Source of the DNA: Chitinophaga pinensis
GTDB taxonomy: Bacteria; Bacteroidota; Bacteroidia; UKL13-3
Direction of reading: 5' to 3'
NCBI GenBank assembly: GCA_945898275.1
Contig: CAMDHZ010000005.1
Location: 1 to 64,000, forward strand
DNA length: 64,000 nucleotides
How positions within the stretch are numbered: the stretch's first letter is position 1; the number at the start of each line of letters is the position of its first letter. The notes beneath the pieces were generated by a model. That model did not search any database and was not told the DNA's origin. It was given only the letters and a program-made list of their open reading frames with translations. Below, piece after piece: positions 1-11,200 of this stretch. The position numbers were made by a program, and so were the translations under genes.

Positions 1-2106
1 CCAGGAACAGCACAGTTTTTATCGGGCACAAGTGCAACGAGCAAGAACCCATTGATACGTTTTACGCAACGTACTAAGTATACCGTTAAGTTGGTAGTAA
101 GAAATTCATTTGGAAGTGATTCAATCACCATAACAGATTATGTAAACATAGGTGCTTATGACCAACCAGCATGTTTGAGTTCAATAGGATTATCAGATGG
201 TAGCATAGGCATAAGCAGAGTAAGTTTAACAGGTGGTATAGACACAGCAACCAACCCAATCAACCCATGTTATGAGATGGTAGGTGGAAACCAAAGTGCA
301 AACTTATACAGAGGCAGCAAAGGCGTATTGAGTGTAAGCAGACCGGGAGTAAGCAGTCCAATGGATAGAAAAGTATGGATAGACTTTAACATGGATGGTT
401 TGTTTTCGAATGATGAGTTAGTGATGAATGAGTTGAATGCACAGAACTTAATGAAGATGGATACAGTAACCGTAAGCACCACTCAACCATTAGGAACTAC
501 CCGCATGAGAATAGGCGTAACGTATGCAGGAACGCAATTGAATTCAAGTGTAACGTTCTTAGGTTTGTTTAAGGATTTTGTAGTTAACTTCCCACAAGAT
601 ACAATTAAGCCAATGGCAAGTTTACGAGGTGGCTCAACTGTATTTGCGGAAATCAACAAGACCTATAATGATTCAGGTATCGTGGCAACGGATAACATCG
701 AGGGAAACATCAGTTCAAAATATGAAATCATAGGAAGTGTAGACAATACTAAAGTAGGACCAAACTACTTGAAATATATTGTACGCGACTTATACGGCAA
801 TGTGAGTGATACTTTATACAGAACAGTATTTGTAATCATTAATCAAACAGGACCGAGTATTTTACTTACAGGTTCATCTCAATATATTGAAGTATATGGT
901 AGATATGTTGAACCAGGCTATGTAGCAACCAATAATAATGGAATTGATATAACCAATCAAGTGATATTAACTACCAATCTTGATACCTCAAAAATTGGTT
1001 TATATACTAATAACTATACAATCATTGATGCCTTTGGCTTATCGGCGCAAGCAACTAGGTTGGTGCAAGTAGGAGATACAACAAAGCCAGTTATTACACC
1101 AATATCAAATCCATTTATTCATCAAGTGGGTACGGCAATTAACCTTCCCTCAATAGTACAAGTAAGAGATAATTATTGGTCTAAGGATTTTATAACCTTA
1201 ACAGTGCAAGGAACAGTTAATGTAAATCAGGTTGGTTCTTATTTTGTAACTTATCAGGCGAAGGATAATTCTAATAATACTTCTCCAATTACAACTTTAG
1301 AAGTAAGAGTGCGTGATACCAAAGCACCTGAAATAACCTTGCTTGGAGATAATCCTTTAGATTGGGCCGTTAAGACAACATTTATAGACCCAGGATTTAG
1401 TGCCAAAGACAACTTCTGGCCTGCAAATACAGTAGTGGTTACAAAGAAAGGAACAGTAAACATAAATCAAATTGGAAATTATACAATTTGGTACATTGCA
1501 ACAGACCCATCTGGCAACAAAGATTCTGTAAGCAGAGTGGTAAGGGTTAGAGATACAGGTAAACCAGTGATAGATTTACTAGGCATTAATGATATAAATC
1601 TACCTCGTTGGAGAGAATACATAGATCCACCAATTGCAATTGTAGATAACTTAGATTCTGATTCGACTTTAAGACAGTTTTTAGTAATAAATATTGGACT
1701 TCCAAAAAATCAAGAAGGAAAATATTTTGGTGATGTGGAAGGTCTATTTAATGCAACTTATTTTGTAAGAGATTTATCAGGTAATGTTTCTGACCTGGCT
1801 GTTAGAAGGATTCTTGTTGGACCGCCAGTTACTGCATTAGAAGAGCAAATGAACTTACCTAAATGGTTGCGTGTATATCCAAACCCTAGCAATGGTACCA
1901 TTAAGATTGGTTTGTTGGAGGCACAATCAGAAAACCTACAAATACAAATACTAGACATGCAAGGAAAAGAAATGCTGCACACTACCCATTTAAAGAATAA
2001 TTTAGCCAGCAGTGAAATTGATTTAACTTCGTTTGCTAAAGGTGTTTATTTGGTAAAAATTAAAGTGGACGATTCTATCTATTATAGCAGAATCCAACTG
2101 AATTAA
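1..2106 (+). CDS. T9SS type A secreted multi-Ig protein, 3' part only
   Basis: The reading frame is open from the first base, so the start lies before the window. The visible part begins in the end of a PKD-like domain (YTVKLVVRNSFGSDS). A GEVED-like region follows (KVWIDFNMDGLFSNDE, about nt 170-590). Then come five Ig-like repeats of the DUF5011/Cry22Aa type, each opening with a D-T-x-x-P-like motif, at about nt 598, 844, 1075, 1315 and 1552. The last 80 residues form a type A sorting domain (VYPNPSNGTIKIG ... GVYLVKIKVDD). It is therefore expected to be exported by the T9SS and anchored or released at the cell surface, probably as an adhesin-like or carbohydrate-associated protein. The ligand is unknown. 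A bidirectional terminator follows the stop codon. Confidence is high for the class and low for any specific role. Confidence 0.88.
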   Translation, partial: PGTAQFLSGTSATSKNPLIRFTQRTKYTVKLVVRNSFGSDSITITDYVNIGAYDQPACLSSIGLSDGSIGISRVSLTGGIDTATNPINPCYEMVGGNQSANLYRGSKGVLSVSRPGVSSPMDRKVWIDFNMDGLFSNDELVMNELNAQNLMKMDTVTVSTTQPLGTTRMRIGVTYAGTQLNSSVTFLGLFKDFVVNFPQDTIKPMASLRGGSTVFAEINKTYNDSGIVATDNIEGNISSKYEIIGSVDNTKVGPNYLKYIVRDLYGNVSDTLYRTVFVIINQTGPSILLTGSSQYIEVYGRYVEPGYVATNNNGIDITNQVILTTNLDTSKIGLYTNNYTIIDAFGLSAQATRLVQVGDTTKPVITPISNPFIHQVGTAINLPSIVQVRDNYWSKDFITLTVQGTVNVNQVGSYFVTYQAKDNSNNTSPITTLEVRVRDTKAPEITLLGDNPLDWAVKTTFIDPGFSAKDNFWPANTVVVTKKGTVNINQIGNYTIWYIATDPSGNKDSVSRVVRVRDTGKPVIDLLGINDINLPRWREYIDPPIAIVDNLDSDSTLRQFLVINIGLPKNQEGKYFGDVEGLFNATYFVRDLSGNVSDLAVRRILVGPPVTALEEQMNLPKWLRVYPNPSNGTIKIGLLEAQSENLQIQILDMQGKEMLHTTHLKNNLASSEIDLTSFAKGVYLVKIKVDDSIYYSRIQLN

Positions 2107-2108
2107 AG

Positions 2109-2122
2109 TTTGGTTCAAACCG
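2109..2122 (+). repeat. Dispersed motif TTTGGTTCAAACCG (intergenic copy)
   Basis: This is a full 14-base copy of the dispersed word and the only exact copy lying fully outside a coding region. It sits just after the stop codon of the preceding gene. The surrounding 19 bases (2109-2127) are identical to 56641-56659, which lies inside a protease gene. Confidence 0.75.
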
Positions 2123-2130
2123 AAACCTAA

Positions 2131-2167
2131 AAAAGCTGAGCTTGTTTAAACGGGCTCAGCTTTTTTT
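2131..2167. terminator. Bidirectional intrinsic terminator
   Basis: The hairpin arms AAAAGCTGAGC and GCTCAGCTTTTTTT enclose an AT-rich loop. There is a T run on the plus strand and an A run (T run on minus) on the other side. It serves the secreted protein gene on plus and tilS on minus, and the tilS stop codon (2156-2158) lies inside the right arm. Confidence 0.8.
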
Positions 2168-3487
2168 ATAAGTAATTTTTAAGATGTTTTGTGTAGCCTT
2201 ACTTACAGCAAAATTTTGAGAAGGAAAGAGGGGTAATAGCGCAATAATTTCATTTAATTGGGTCAATACAAAAACTTCTCTTTTGGCTATCGGACTTAAC
2301 TTCTTTTGGTTGATACTATCAGATACAAGCTTAGAACCTTTGCTCCCAAAAGGTTTAAACTTATCGCCCGGCGCTGCAAGCCTTAATTGTATGGGTAGTT
2401 TAATTTTATCTGCATCCAAATAAATAGCGCCATCTTTTAAATCTAGCACATCTGTTTTTGGTTCAACCTGAAAACAAATAATTTGATGATTGAAGTGATA
2501 GCTTTGATTTAGGGCAGTTACTTCAATAGAACTTGTAAATTCAAGATGTGGCAAAACATACAAACTATCTCTACTATAAATCACTTCCCACTTAGACGAT
2601 GCTATAGCCGCCATTTCATGTTTGTTAGCAATGGCAGTTAAAATGTTTTCGGTTTGAACCAAGTTGAAATTATACCTGTTTAGGATTGCATATAATAAGC
2701 CCTTTGCCTCATTAAAATTTAGCAAAGCCTTCGCTGGGATGATGAGTGCTTCTTGGTCTTTTTTGCAATGGGTTAATATAAAATCTTCAACAAAAGCTAC
2801 TAGCAAAGCCTGCGTTTCTTGAAGGATTTTCGCTGTTTGGGACATGTTAGCAATAGCGTTAGGAAAAGCATTTTGTAGGGGTTTTAAAACTTCATGCCTG
2901 ATTTTATTTCTACTATAGTCAAGTTTTGCATTAGAGCTGTCTTCGCAAAATTGAATATTATGTTGTTCAGCATAAGTTGAGAGTTCAACTTTACTAGCTT
3001 GCAACAATGGCCTTATGTGCCAACCGTTCACTAGTTTGATGCCGCCTAAACCCTTTAAACCAGTGCCTCTGCTTAAGTTAAACAGGATGGTTTCTGCTTG
3101 GTCGTTGGCATGATGTGCTGTAAATAAATAATCAAATTGATATTCATTTTTTAAGGTCTTGAACCAATTATACCTTAGCGTTCGGGCCTTTTCTTGAACA
3201 CCGCCAGCTTGTAAATCTTCTAAATCTTCTTGTGAAACATGTTGGATGAAAAGGGGTATATTGTTTATTTGGCAGGTCTTTTCAATGAATTGAACTTCAG
3301 TTTTATTCTCTTCAGGTCTTAAACCATAACAAAAGTAGGCTACAGAAAAGTTTAGTTTTAAGTGTAGGCATACCTCAAAAAGCACCATAGAATCTTGGCC
3401 TCCGCTAACTGCAAGCAATATTTTATTTTCTGGTTTGAACCAAGGTTCCTCCAAAAAATAATGATTTAGTTTATCCAAAAGATTCAT
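2156..3487 (-). CDS. tilS: tRNA(Ile)-lysidine synthase
   Basis: This enzyme attaches lysine to C34 of the CAU anticodon of tRNA-Ile2, using ATP, so that AUA is read as isoleucine. The PP-loop motif SGGQDS lies near residues 27-32 of the N-terminal N-type ATP pyrophosphatase domain. The C-terminal part (LRLAAPGDKFKPFGSKGSK) is the TilS substrate-binding region. The length of about 443 residues is normal. The ATG at 3487 (MNLLDKL) is preferred because the longer frame opens with TTG at 3499. It is divergent from the OstA-like gene, with 37 bases between the starts. The gene carries two copies of the dispersed motif, at 2652 and 3432. Confidence 0.93.
   Translation of the reverse strand: MNLLDKLNHYFLEEPWFKPENKILLAVSGGQDSMVLFEVCLHLKLNFSVAYFCYGLRPEENKTEVQFIEKTCQINNIPLFIQHVSQEDLEDLQAGGVQEKARTLRYNWFKTLKNEYQFDYLFTAHHANDQAETILFNLSRGTGLKGLGGIKLVNGWHIRPLLQASKVELSTYAEQHNIQFCEDSSNAKLDYSRNKIRHEVLKPLQNAFPNAIANMSQTAKILQETQALLVAFVEDFILTHCKKDQEALIIPAKALLNFNEAKGLLYAILNRYNFNLVQTENILTAIANKHEMAAIASSKWEVIYSRDSLYVLPHLEFTSSIEVTALNQSYHFNHQIICFQVEPKTDVLDLKDGAIYLDADKIKLPIQLRLAAPGDKFKPFGSKGSKLVSDSINQKKLSPIAKREVFVLTQLNEIIALLPLFPSQNFAVSKATQNILKITYKKS
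2651..2663 (-). repeat. Dispersed motif copy within tilS
   Basis: The minus strand reads TTGGTTCAAACCG, 13 of the 14 consensus bases. In the tilS frame it encodes LVQTE. Confidence 0.7.
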
Positions 3488-3506
3488 TTTAGAACTCAAA
3501 ATTATT

Positions 3507-3514
3507 TAGTTTTG
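3507..3514 (+). promoter_or_regulatory. Possible -7 box of the OstA-like gene
   Basis: TAGTTTTG fits the Bacteroidota -7 consensus TAnnTTTG. It lies 10 bases before the ATG, so the transcript would have almost no leader. No clear -33 TTTG was found at the usual distance, so support is modest. Confidence 0.3.
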
Positions 3515-3524
3515 ACAGATAATC

Positions 3525-5033
3525 ATGCGTAATCTTTCATTTTATTTTATACTCTCTTTCTTATTCGGTTTGAACCAAACCCATTTATTAGCGCAAGCTT
3601 CTCAGAAAGTTGAGATATTATCGGCAAAGAATTTTGAATATATTAAGTTACAAGATAAGAATGTAAGTAAGCTTATTGGCAATGTTAAGTTAAAGCAACA
3701 AGACACTTATATGGATTGTGATAGTGCTTTAATTTATGAAGCAGAGAACTTAGTGGAGGCTTTTTCTAATGTTCGAATCAAGTATAGAGACAGTGTAACC
3801 ATCACAGGCAATTACTTGATTTATGACGGCGCAACCAAGAAGGCTTTGATAAGTAAAAGTGTTACCTTGGAAGATAAGAATATGTTGCTTTCAACAGAAC
3901 AATTGGATTACGATTTAAATAATCAGTATGGCTATTATGCAAATGGCGCAACGATTACCACTAAGGAAAATAAGTTAACCAGTAAGCTTGGCTATTTTTA
4001 TGCTAGAAAAAATGAGTTCTTCTTTAAAGAACAAGTGGTTTTAACCAATGCAGATTATACCATGACGAGTGATACTTTAATGTATAATACTAAAACTAAA
4101 ACTGCTTACTTTTTTGGTTCAACCAAAATTATTGGAGAAAAGGAAAGTATCTTTTGTGAGAATGGTTGGTATAATACGGCCAAAGATCAATCGCAGTTTA
4201 GTAACAATGCAGTGCTAATTTCAGAAAGAAAAGTTTTGATGGCAGATAGTTTATACTATGATAGAAAATTACAATTAGGCAAAGCATATAGAAATATCCA
4301 TATCTACGATTCAATTCAAAAAATACATTTGTTTGGCCAGTATGGGTATAGTAATGAAAAAATTGGCGTAACACAAGTAAGTCATAAAAGCAAAGCCATT
4401 AAACTAATGGATGAAGGAGACAGTTTGTTTCTGTATGCTGATACTATTTTTATGACACAGAAATATAAAAAGCAAAAAGAAACCTTGCGTTTGTTTCATA
4501 AAGTAAAAATTTTTAAAAGTGATTTGCAAGCAGTTTGTGACAGTTTGGTTTATGTAAGAGACGATTCAACTATTTGGATGTTTAGGCAACCAATTATGTG
4601 GAGTGGATTAAATCAAATTACTTCAGATACTATCAGTTTCTTTTTAAACGCAGGAAAATTGGATTCATTTAATTTAATGGCAAATGCTTTAATCATAAGT
4701 AAAGTAAAGGGAGCACATTTTGACCAGATAAGAGGAAGGAATATGAAGGGTCAATTAGATTCAGGTAGAATAGAATTTGTAAGGGTATTAGGGAATGCCC
4801 AAAGTATCCATTACGAAAAGGAAGACAGTATTAATTTTATTGGTGTAAATGAAATTGATTGCAGTTATATGAATTTTATTTTTGAAAAGGGTCAAATTAA
4901 GAAAGCAGTTTTTGAGACTGCGCCAACAGCTACCATGCACCCACCCGATGCAATTAAACCAGAAGATTTTAGGTTAAAGGGATTTAAGTGGCATGAATAC
5001 AAGCGACCTCAAAGGCTTAATTTTCAGTATTGA
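3525..5033 (+). CDS. OstA-like / LptA-family organic solvent tolerance protein
   Basis: The protein has 502 residues with an N-terminal signal peptide (FYFILSFLFGLNQTHLLAQ). The mature part consists of OstA/LptA-type beta repeats: I-G-N-V-K-L ... M-D-C-D-S-A-L-I-Y, then repeated T-S-D-T-L-x-Y-N patterns. The family (OstA_2 in Bacteroidota) resembles the beta-jellyroll bridge that carries lipopolysaccharide across the periplasm. LPS transport is therefore the best guess, acting in the periplasm or at the outer membrane. It diverges from tilS. A full copy of the dispersed motif lies within the signal peptide codons (3566-3579). No partner lpt genes are in the window. Confidence 0.8.
   Translation: MRNLSFYFILSFLFGLNQTHLLAQASQKVEILSAKNFEYIKLQDKNVSKLIGNVKLKQQDTYMDCDSALIYEAENLVEAFSNVRIKYRDSVTITGNYLIYDGATKKALISKSVTLEDKNMLLSTEQLDYDLNNQYGYYANGATITTKENKLTSKLGYFYARKNEFFFKEQVVLTNADYTMTSDTLMYNTKTKTAYFFGSTKIIGEKESIFCENGWYNTAKDQSQFSNNAVLISERKVLMADSLYYDRKLQLGKAYRNIHIYDSIQKIHLFGQYGYSNEKIGVTQVSHKSKAIKLMDEGDSLFLYADTIFMTQKYKKQKETLRLFHKVKIFKSDLQAVCDSLVYVRDDSTIWMFRQPIMWSGLNQITSDTISFFLNAGKLDSFNLMANALIISKVKGAHFDQIRGRNMKGQLDSGRIEFVRVLGNAQSIHYEKEDSINFIGVNEIDCSYMNFIFEKGQIKKAVFETAPTATMHPPDAIKPEDFRLKGFKWHEYKRPQRLNFQY
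3566..3579 (-). repeat. Dispersed motif copy in the signal peptide of the OstA-like gene
   Basis: The plus strand reads CGGTTTGAACCAAA, a complete 14-base copy in inverse orientation. In frame it encodes GLNQ within the signal peptide, a region that tolerates sequence change. Confidence 0.75.
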
Positions 5034-5086
5034 AGTAGAAATAATTCAAAATTGTACCATAAAAAAACAGAATGAGTATTGACCTT

Positions 5087-5094
5087 TAACTTTG
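5087..5094 (+). promoter_or_regulatory. Possible -7 box upstream of the 2845-residue gene
   Basis: TAACTTTG matches TAnnTTTG in the 177-base AT-rich gap between the OstA-like gene and the giant gene. It would give a leader of about 110 bases. No matching -33 element was seen. No other feature was recognised in this gap. Confidence 0.3.
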
Positions 5095-5210
5095 TTTTAA
5101 CTACTTTTGGTTTAGCTCAATAACTTATTAATTATTTCCAAATGCTTGCATATGTCAATAATTTTTACAAAATTGAGCAACCAAATCAATAATAAATCAA
5201 TTCTAATATC

Positions 5211-8200
5211 ATGAAATACAACTACCGGATCAATTTTATTCGACTCGCTTTGATGCTATGCCTAGGAGGGCTAATGGGTTATCCCGTTGCTTGGGGGCAA
5301 GGATTAAAAAACAACACCACTTACATCATTAATGGTGGGCAAGATTTAGTAGCTCCAGTTGACACGTTTGCCAACCTAACTGGTTCGGCTTTTGGTCCTT
5401 CTTACGGAGCAATCACTTACCTAAATCAATTTGGTATGGACCAGAACCAAACGGCTTCAGGCCCTGTGGTGTTCTTATTAAGTGCAGGTTATAATCCTGT
5501 TGAGCCAACCCTAATTAACATTGGGCAACCAACTGGCGCAGGTGGCTGGCCAAATATGTATTGGAACGCTAATGCGCCAATTGTTTTAAAACCCGCTTCG
5601 GGTCAAAACTTTACCATTACATCTTTAGCTGCTGTAGGTGGTAATCAAGCCTTAGTTAGGTTCAATGGTGCATGGTTTTTTTCAATTGATGGTGAGGCTA
5701 CTCCAGGGCAAAGGAATTTGACCTTTAACATGAGTACAAATACCCAAACAACTGCTAGGGTTATTGACATCATACCTACCTCTGGAAATAGGATTCAAGG
5801 GGTTGGTGTTAAAAATTGTAATTTAGTAGGTGGTTCAAATGCTACCAGTGTATTTTCATATGCAGGTGTTTATTTAGGAGGTCCTACTGCCTCTCAAAAT
5901 GCAGTCAATGGTCAAAATCAAAATATTTCTGTTGAGAACAATTATATTATAGGTGTTCAAAATGGTATTTACATGAAAGGCTTGGGTAATGCTGCTAATA
6001 ACCATAATAGAAATATTGACATTAAAAACAACATCATTGGAGGATACACTAACCCTGTTAGTGCAACTGCTACTGCAGCCACTGGTGGCGCTAATAGCTC
6101 GGGTATCTATTTAATGGGTGCTGCTAATTCAATTATTCACGGAAACGTAATTAAAAATATAGTATCTACTTCTACTAATTACAGAGGGATTTTTCTAAAC
6201 CATGAAGGTGGATCAAATGATTTATCGGTTGACTCAAATATTCAAGTGACTTCAAATGAAATCACAAACCTTTCGATTGCTGCCACAGGTGGTGTTATAG
6301 GTATTAGAGTAAGTTTGAATACACATACTACACCAAAAAGGTTGCTAATTGCAAATAACTCTATTTCTAAGCTTTCAGCTACTGCTGCGCAAAATTTACC
6401 AGCTGGGTTTGGCTATCCTATCGGAATTCTTATTGATAACAGCTCAGCGAATGTAGGAGCAGAAGTTTTCTTTAACTCAGTTTATCTTTCTGGTTCTTCA
6501 TTGCCAATTAATGCATTGTCTGCTTGTTTTGTTGCAGGTCCAGCAACTACTGGTGGAATTATCATGATGAATAATTCATTTGCCAATACTATGGGTAGGC
6601 TTGCGACAAATAACACGAACTACTCAGTTTATAACATGTTGTTGTTGGGAGGTTTGCCGTTTACTTATTCTAGTTTTAATAACTATTATACAACTACTTT
6701 TGATGGTGGTATTGCTTATACTGCTAGGGTGGGAGCATTAGATTATGTAGCACTTAAAACCTACAGGTTAATTTCTAGGAGTGATTCAACTTCTTATTCT
6801 TTGATTCCTCCTTTTAAAAATGATTCAGATTTAACTGTTGCAACCGGTGTAAATCATAGAAACTTTAATACGGGTGTTAGTTTGCCACAGTTCAATAATT
6901 TTTATCCAAGCATATTCAGTGCAATTAACTTCAAAGTTGCAGTAGATAGATTTGGAACTGCTAGAAATAACATGGGTAGGTTTACGGCCATTGGTTCTCA
7001 TTTATGGAATGGTGATTCTATAAATAGCCCATCAGCTTTAACAGCTCCAAGGGTATATCCAATTAATGGATTTACATCTCGGCCTACCATCTTAAATTTA
7101 AATGGACAGTTTGCAACTGTAGCTGAAGCAATTGATTACTTAAATCATTATGGGATTACAGGTTCTGGAAATCTTGTATTAGAGATTCAACCTGGTTATA
7201 ACGGCGAAACTACTTCAATTCCAGCCTTAATAGATTTTCCAGGTGCTAGCGTAGGTACACCTGTAATATTAAGAACTGCTGATAATTATTCAACTACAGT
7301 TAGTATTCCAAATGCACAAATAATTAATAATTCTGCAGTATTTAGAATAATAGGAGGTAGACACTTCAGTATTACAGGAGGTTCAAACAATGGATTAACA
7401 TTTGCGTTACCTGTGCTTGCCACAAATGCGGTAACTCGTGTTATTGGTATTACGCCAATCGATACAAATTCAAGTAATATTACCATTCGAAATTGTAATT
7501 TAATTGGTAACTCTACTACAACAGCAATTAATACAAGTTATGGTGTATATGTAGGAAATGCTATTACAGCGCCAAACTTGGCTCCACAAACCAATAATAG
7601 TTTCATTCAATTGATTGGAAATAGAATTATGGCTGTTAGAACTGGTATTGCCATTTTAATGACCAATACTGGAACAATCAGCGCTTCAGATCACTTAATA
7701 AAAAGTAATATAATTGGTGGTGAAATACCTGTTGGAGGAGCTTTACCTACAACCTTCATTGGCGGTTCTGTAAATCAAGCAGGTATATTGGTTAGAGGAT
7801 TAAGAAATTCTATAATTGATAGTAACGTTATTAGAAATTGTATCCCTACCACTACTGTTTCAAATGGTTTTATGGGTATATTCTTAGAAGAAACTGCAGG
7901 AACCACCTTAGGTTCAGTAGAAGTTAGTAGGAATTTAATTTATAATTTGGTAACTACTACTGGAACATTTTGTACCGGTATTCGTGTGGGCTTACAAGGA
8001 GTTGTGCCTGCGGCACCACTACCTGCTAGGAGTGTTTTATTAGTAAATAATTTTATTGGTAAGATATTAGGTAATGGAACTACATCTAATTTCAGTAACC
8101 AAAACCCAGCAGGTATAATGATAGAAGCTGGTGGAGCATTAAGTAATGCTGGAGTTGCCATTGCACACAATACCGTGCATTTATCAGGAACAGGCTTAGG

Positions 8201-11200
8201 TGCAACTAACAGTTCATCTTCTGCAGTTTTCTTAAATGGAAACGTAAGAGGTGGTATAGAATTAGTAAATAATTTGCTAGTTAATAGAATGAACAGAACC
8301 AGCCCAACAGGAAATCGTTATGCTGTTTTGATGGGAAGTGCAACTACACCATTTACCACTGCGGCTGTTTTGCCTTTTAACATTAATAGCAATAATTATT
8401 ATGTATTTGGTACAGGAAACAACTTCATTGGTGGGGCTAATAATGGTACTGTCAATTATGCAAACATTAACAATTGGAGAACTTTCACTTCAACAGGCTT
8501 CCCTGGTATGGACGGAAATTCTTTCAGTTGGCCAACGGTTTTCCTAAATGATACAACCCCACATATCAGTTTGATTGATGGAGGTTTAGTACCAGGAGGA
8601 GCATCTATTATTTCAGGTTTATGTATAGATTTATATGGTAACCCAAGGTACTTGTGTTCGGGAGGTTCTACCACGGTAACACGTTGGGTAGGAGCTTTGG
8701 AAAGTGGATTGACTTATCCTGCTTTGCAAGGAAATGTAACCTATCCAATTAATGGAGTTGATGATCCACCTACACCAATCAGACCTGCTAGTGGTTCATT
8801 CAAAACCGTTAGAGCAGCTGTAAATTACTTAAATTCTCAAGGTGTAGATGATCCTAATTTCGGAGGGTCTAGAACAATTCGCCTAGAAATTCAGCAAGGA
8901 TATGTGGGTGAAACAGATTCATTCCTAATGCCTATCACAGTTTTGGATTACCCACGAATGGCTATAACTCGTCCTGTAGTATTAGGTATTGCAAATGGTA
9001 GAAATGATACTATTAGAGTTACTGGTGCTGTTAATGCATTATTTGCTACTAATAATAGTTTATTCAGATTTGCTGGTTGCAGATTCTTTAGCGTTGATGG
9101 TAATAATGGTTCTGGAAGAGGAATTACCATGGTGTTACCAACTAACTTCACTGCAAGTACTAATCGTGTTGTAGATTTTATTAGTGGTGTAAATACAGTT
9201 GTTTCAACTAATCCTAGTACACAAAACAATGCCATTAGAAATTGTAACATTATTGGAAACTCTACTACTACTGCTATTCAAACTTTTGCTGGTGTTTATT
9301 TTGGAGGTGTTTCTGCTCCATCAAGTGCAACAGTTGGTTCAAACGGTAATAACACAGTTGACAATAACTTTATTGGTGCTACTCAATATGGTGTTTATTT
9401 AAGAGGAGCTACACAGGTAGCAGAATTTGATTTTAACAACGCAATTATCAATAATACAATTGGTGGAGACGTTGCTCCAGGTGGTTCAGCTAACACAAAT
9501 TATTTTGGTGGTATTTCAAATGCTGCTGGTATTTATGTTTTGAGCCAAGCAAATATAAACCTTGAGAAAAATACTATTAAGAATAATATCCAATCATTTG
9601 GATCCCCACGTGGTATTGAATTAGCTGTAATTGCTGGTAATACTACTTCATTAAGCAGCTATGTAACTATTAGTCGTAATATCATCAGGAATATTGGAAC
9701 TACCTTAACAGGTGGTGCTTATGGTGTTTACATCGACTTTGGAAACACAAGTTCAAATGTTGATCGTAGTATTGTAATAGACAATAATATGATTTCTGGA
9801 GTATTCTCTGGAGGTTCTTCTCGTATTGGAACTACGTTTGCAGGTAATCCATATGGTGTTTACTTAAATGCAACTACAAATATTGGAACTGGCCCTAATA
9901 GCAATGTTGGTGTTAGCCTTTTATATAACTCAATTAATTTAGGACAAGCTAATAGCTTAACAGTTTCAAATTCAATTAGTGCTTGTGTTGGTATACCATC
10001 TTTTATTTCTAATGGTATAACCATGCAAAATAATTTGTTCCAAAATAGATTAGGAGCTGCTACAGTGCCTGCTACTAATTATGCGGTTGCAGTAGGTGGA
10101 GCCATTGAGCCATTTGTAATAAGTAACTTCAACAACTATTATGCAGTTAATCAAGGTACCTCAGTGGCTGCAAACTTTGCTTCTAATGTAAGTGCTGCAA
10201 CACCGGTAAATTATAACCAGTGGTTTGAGATTATGAATTTTACAAGACAAGATACCTTATCTTTAACTTCTCCGGTGCCATTTACCAATGATAATAACTT
10301 GTTTATTCCTGCAAATACAAATACCAATTTATATCAAAGTGGTAAGCCAATCTTTGGTAACAATTTGGACATAAATCTTTCAACTCGTAATTTCTTTACC
10401 CCTTCAATGGGTGCTCATGAATTTTCAGGTACTTATGTTGACGATATTGCTCCACGTGTATTTAATGTTACTGACCCAACTTTGTGTCAGGCAGGTACTA
10501 TATTATTAAACTTTAATATCTATGATAATTTCCTAGTAGGTGATACCTTGTATTATAGAATAAATGGCGGTACTGTTCAGTCAACACAAGCAAGCATTTC
10601 AGGAACAACTTTCCGTCAATATGCAATTCCACCTCAAACTAGTGGCACAATCATCGAGTATAGGGTGGCCGCAGTAGATTACCCAACTCCTCCAAATACA
10701 GGTATTTACCCAACAGGTAAATTATGGGATACTGTTAGTACTGGTATCAAGACTTTCCCTTATACAAATGGTTTTGAAGGTGTAAATAATCCTATTTGGG
10801 CTAGCAAAACAACTAATGGAAATGGAGCTTGGGAAATAGGTGTAGGAGGCTCAAACCTTAACCCACCTCAAGCTGCAAGACCAGGAGGAATTCGTTCAGC
10901 ATTGTTCCGTTCATCTACAATGACTGCAGGTGCAAGTGCTAGGTTAATCTCACCTTGTTTGGATTTAAGCAATCTTAAGAGCCCTACTTTGCGTTTCTAT
11001 ATTTCACAAAACAGTGATTTAACAAATAAGCGTGACTCAATTCAAATTTCTGTTTCTTATGGAAATGATATTTGGTCAAATCCTTTGAAAGGTGTTGAAC
11101 GCGTTAATGCAGCCTTCCCTCTTCCAGGTTACAGAATGATTGAAGTTTGTTTATCTGAGCACCGTCAAGATGGAATTAGAATTTCTTTTGAAGGTTTCTC

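Noticed and set aside
9331-9346. GGTTCAAAC-like words in the beta-helix gene as copies of the dispersed motif
   Set aside because: They encode Gly-Ser-Asn turns of the repeat units and lack the ACC end of the motif, so the protein explains them.
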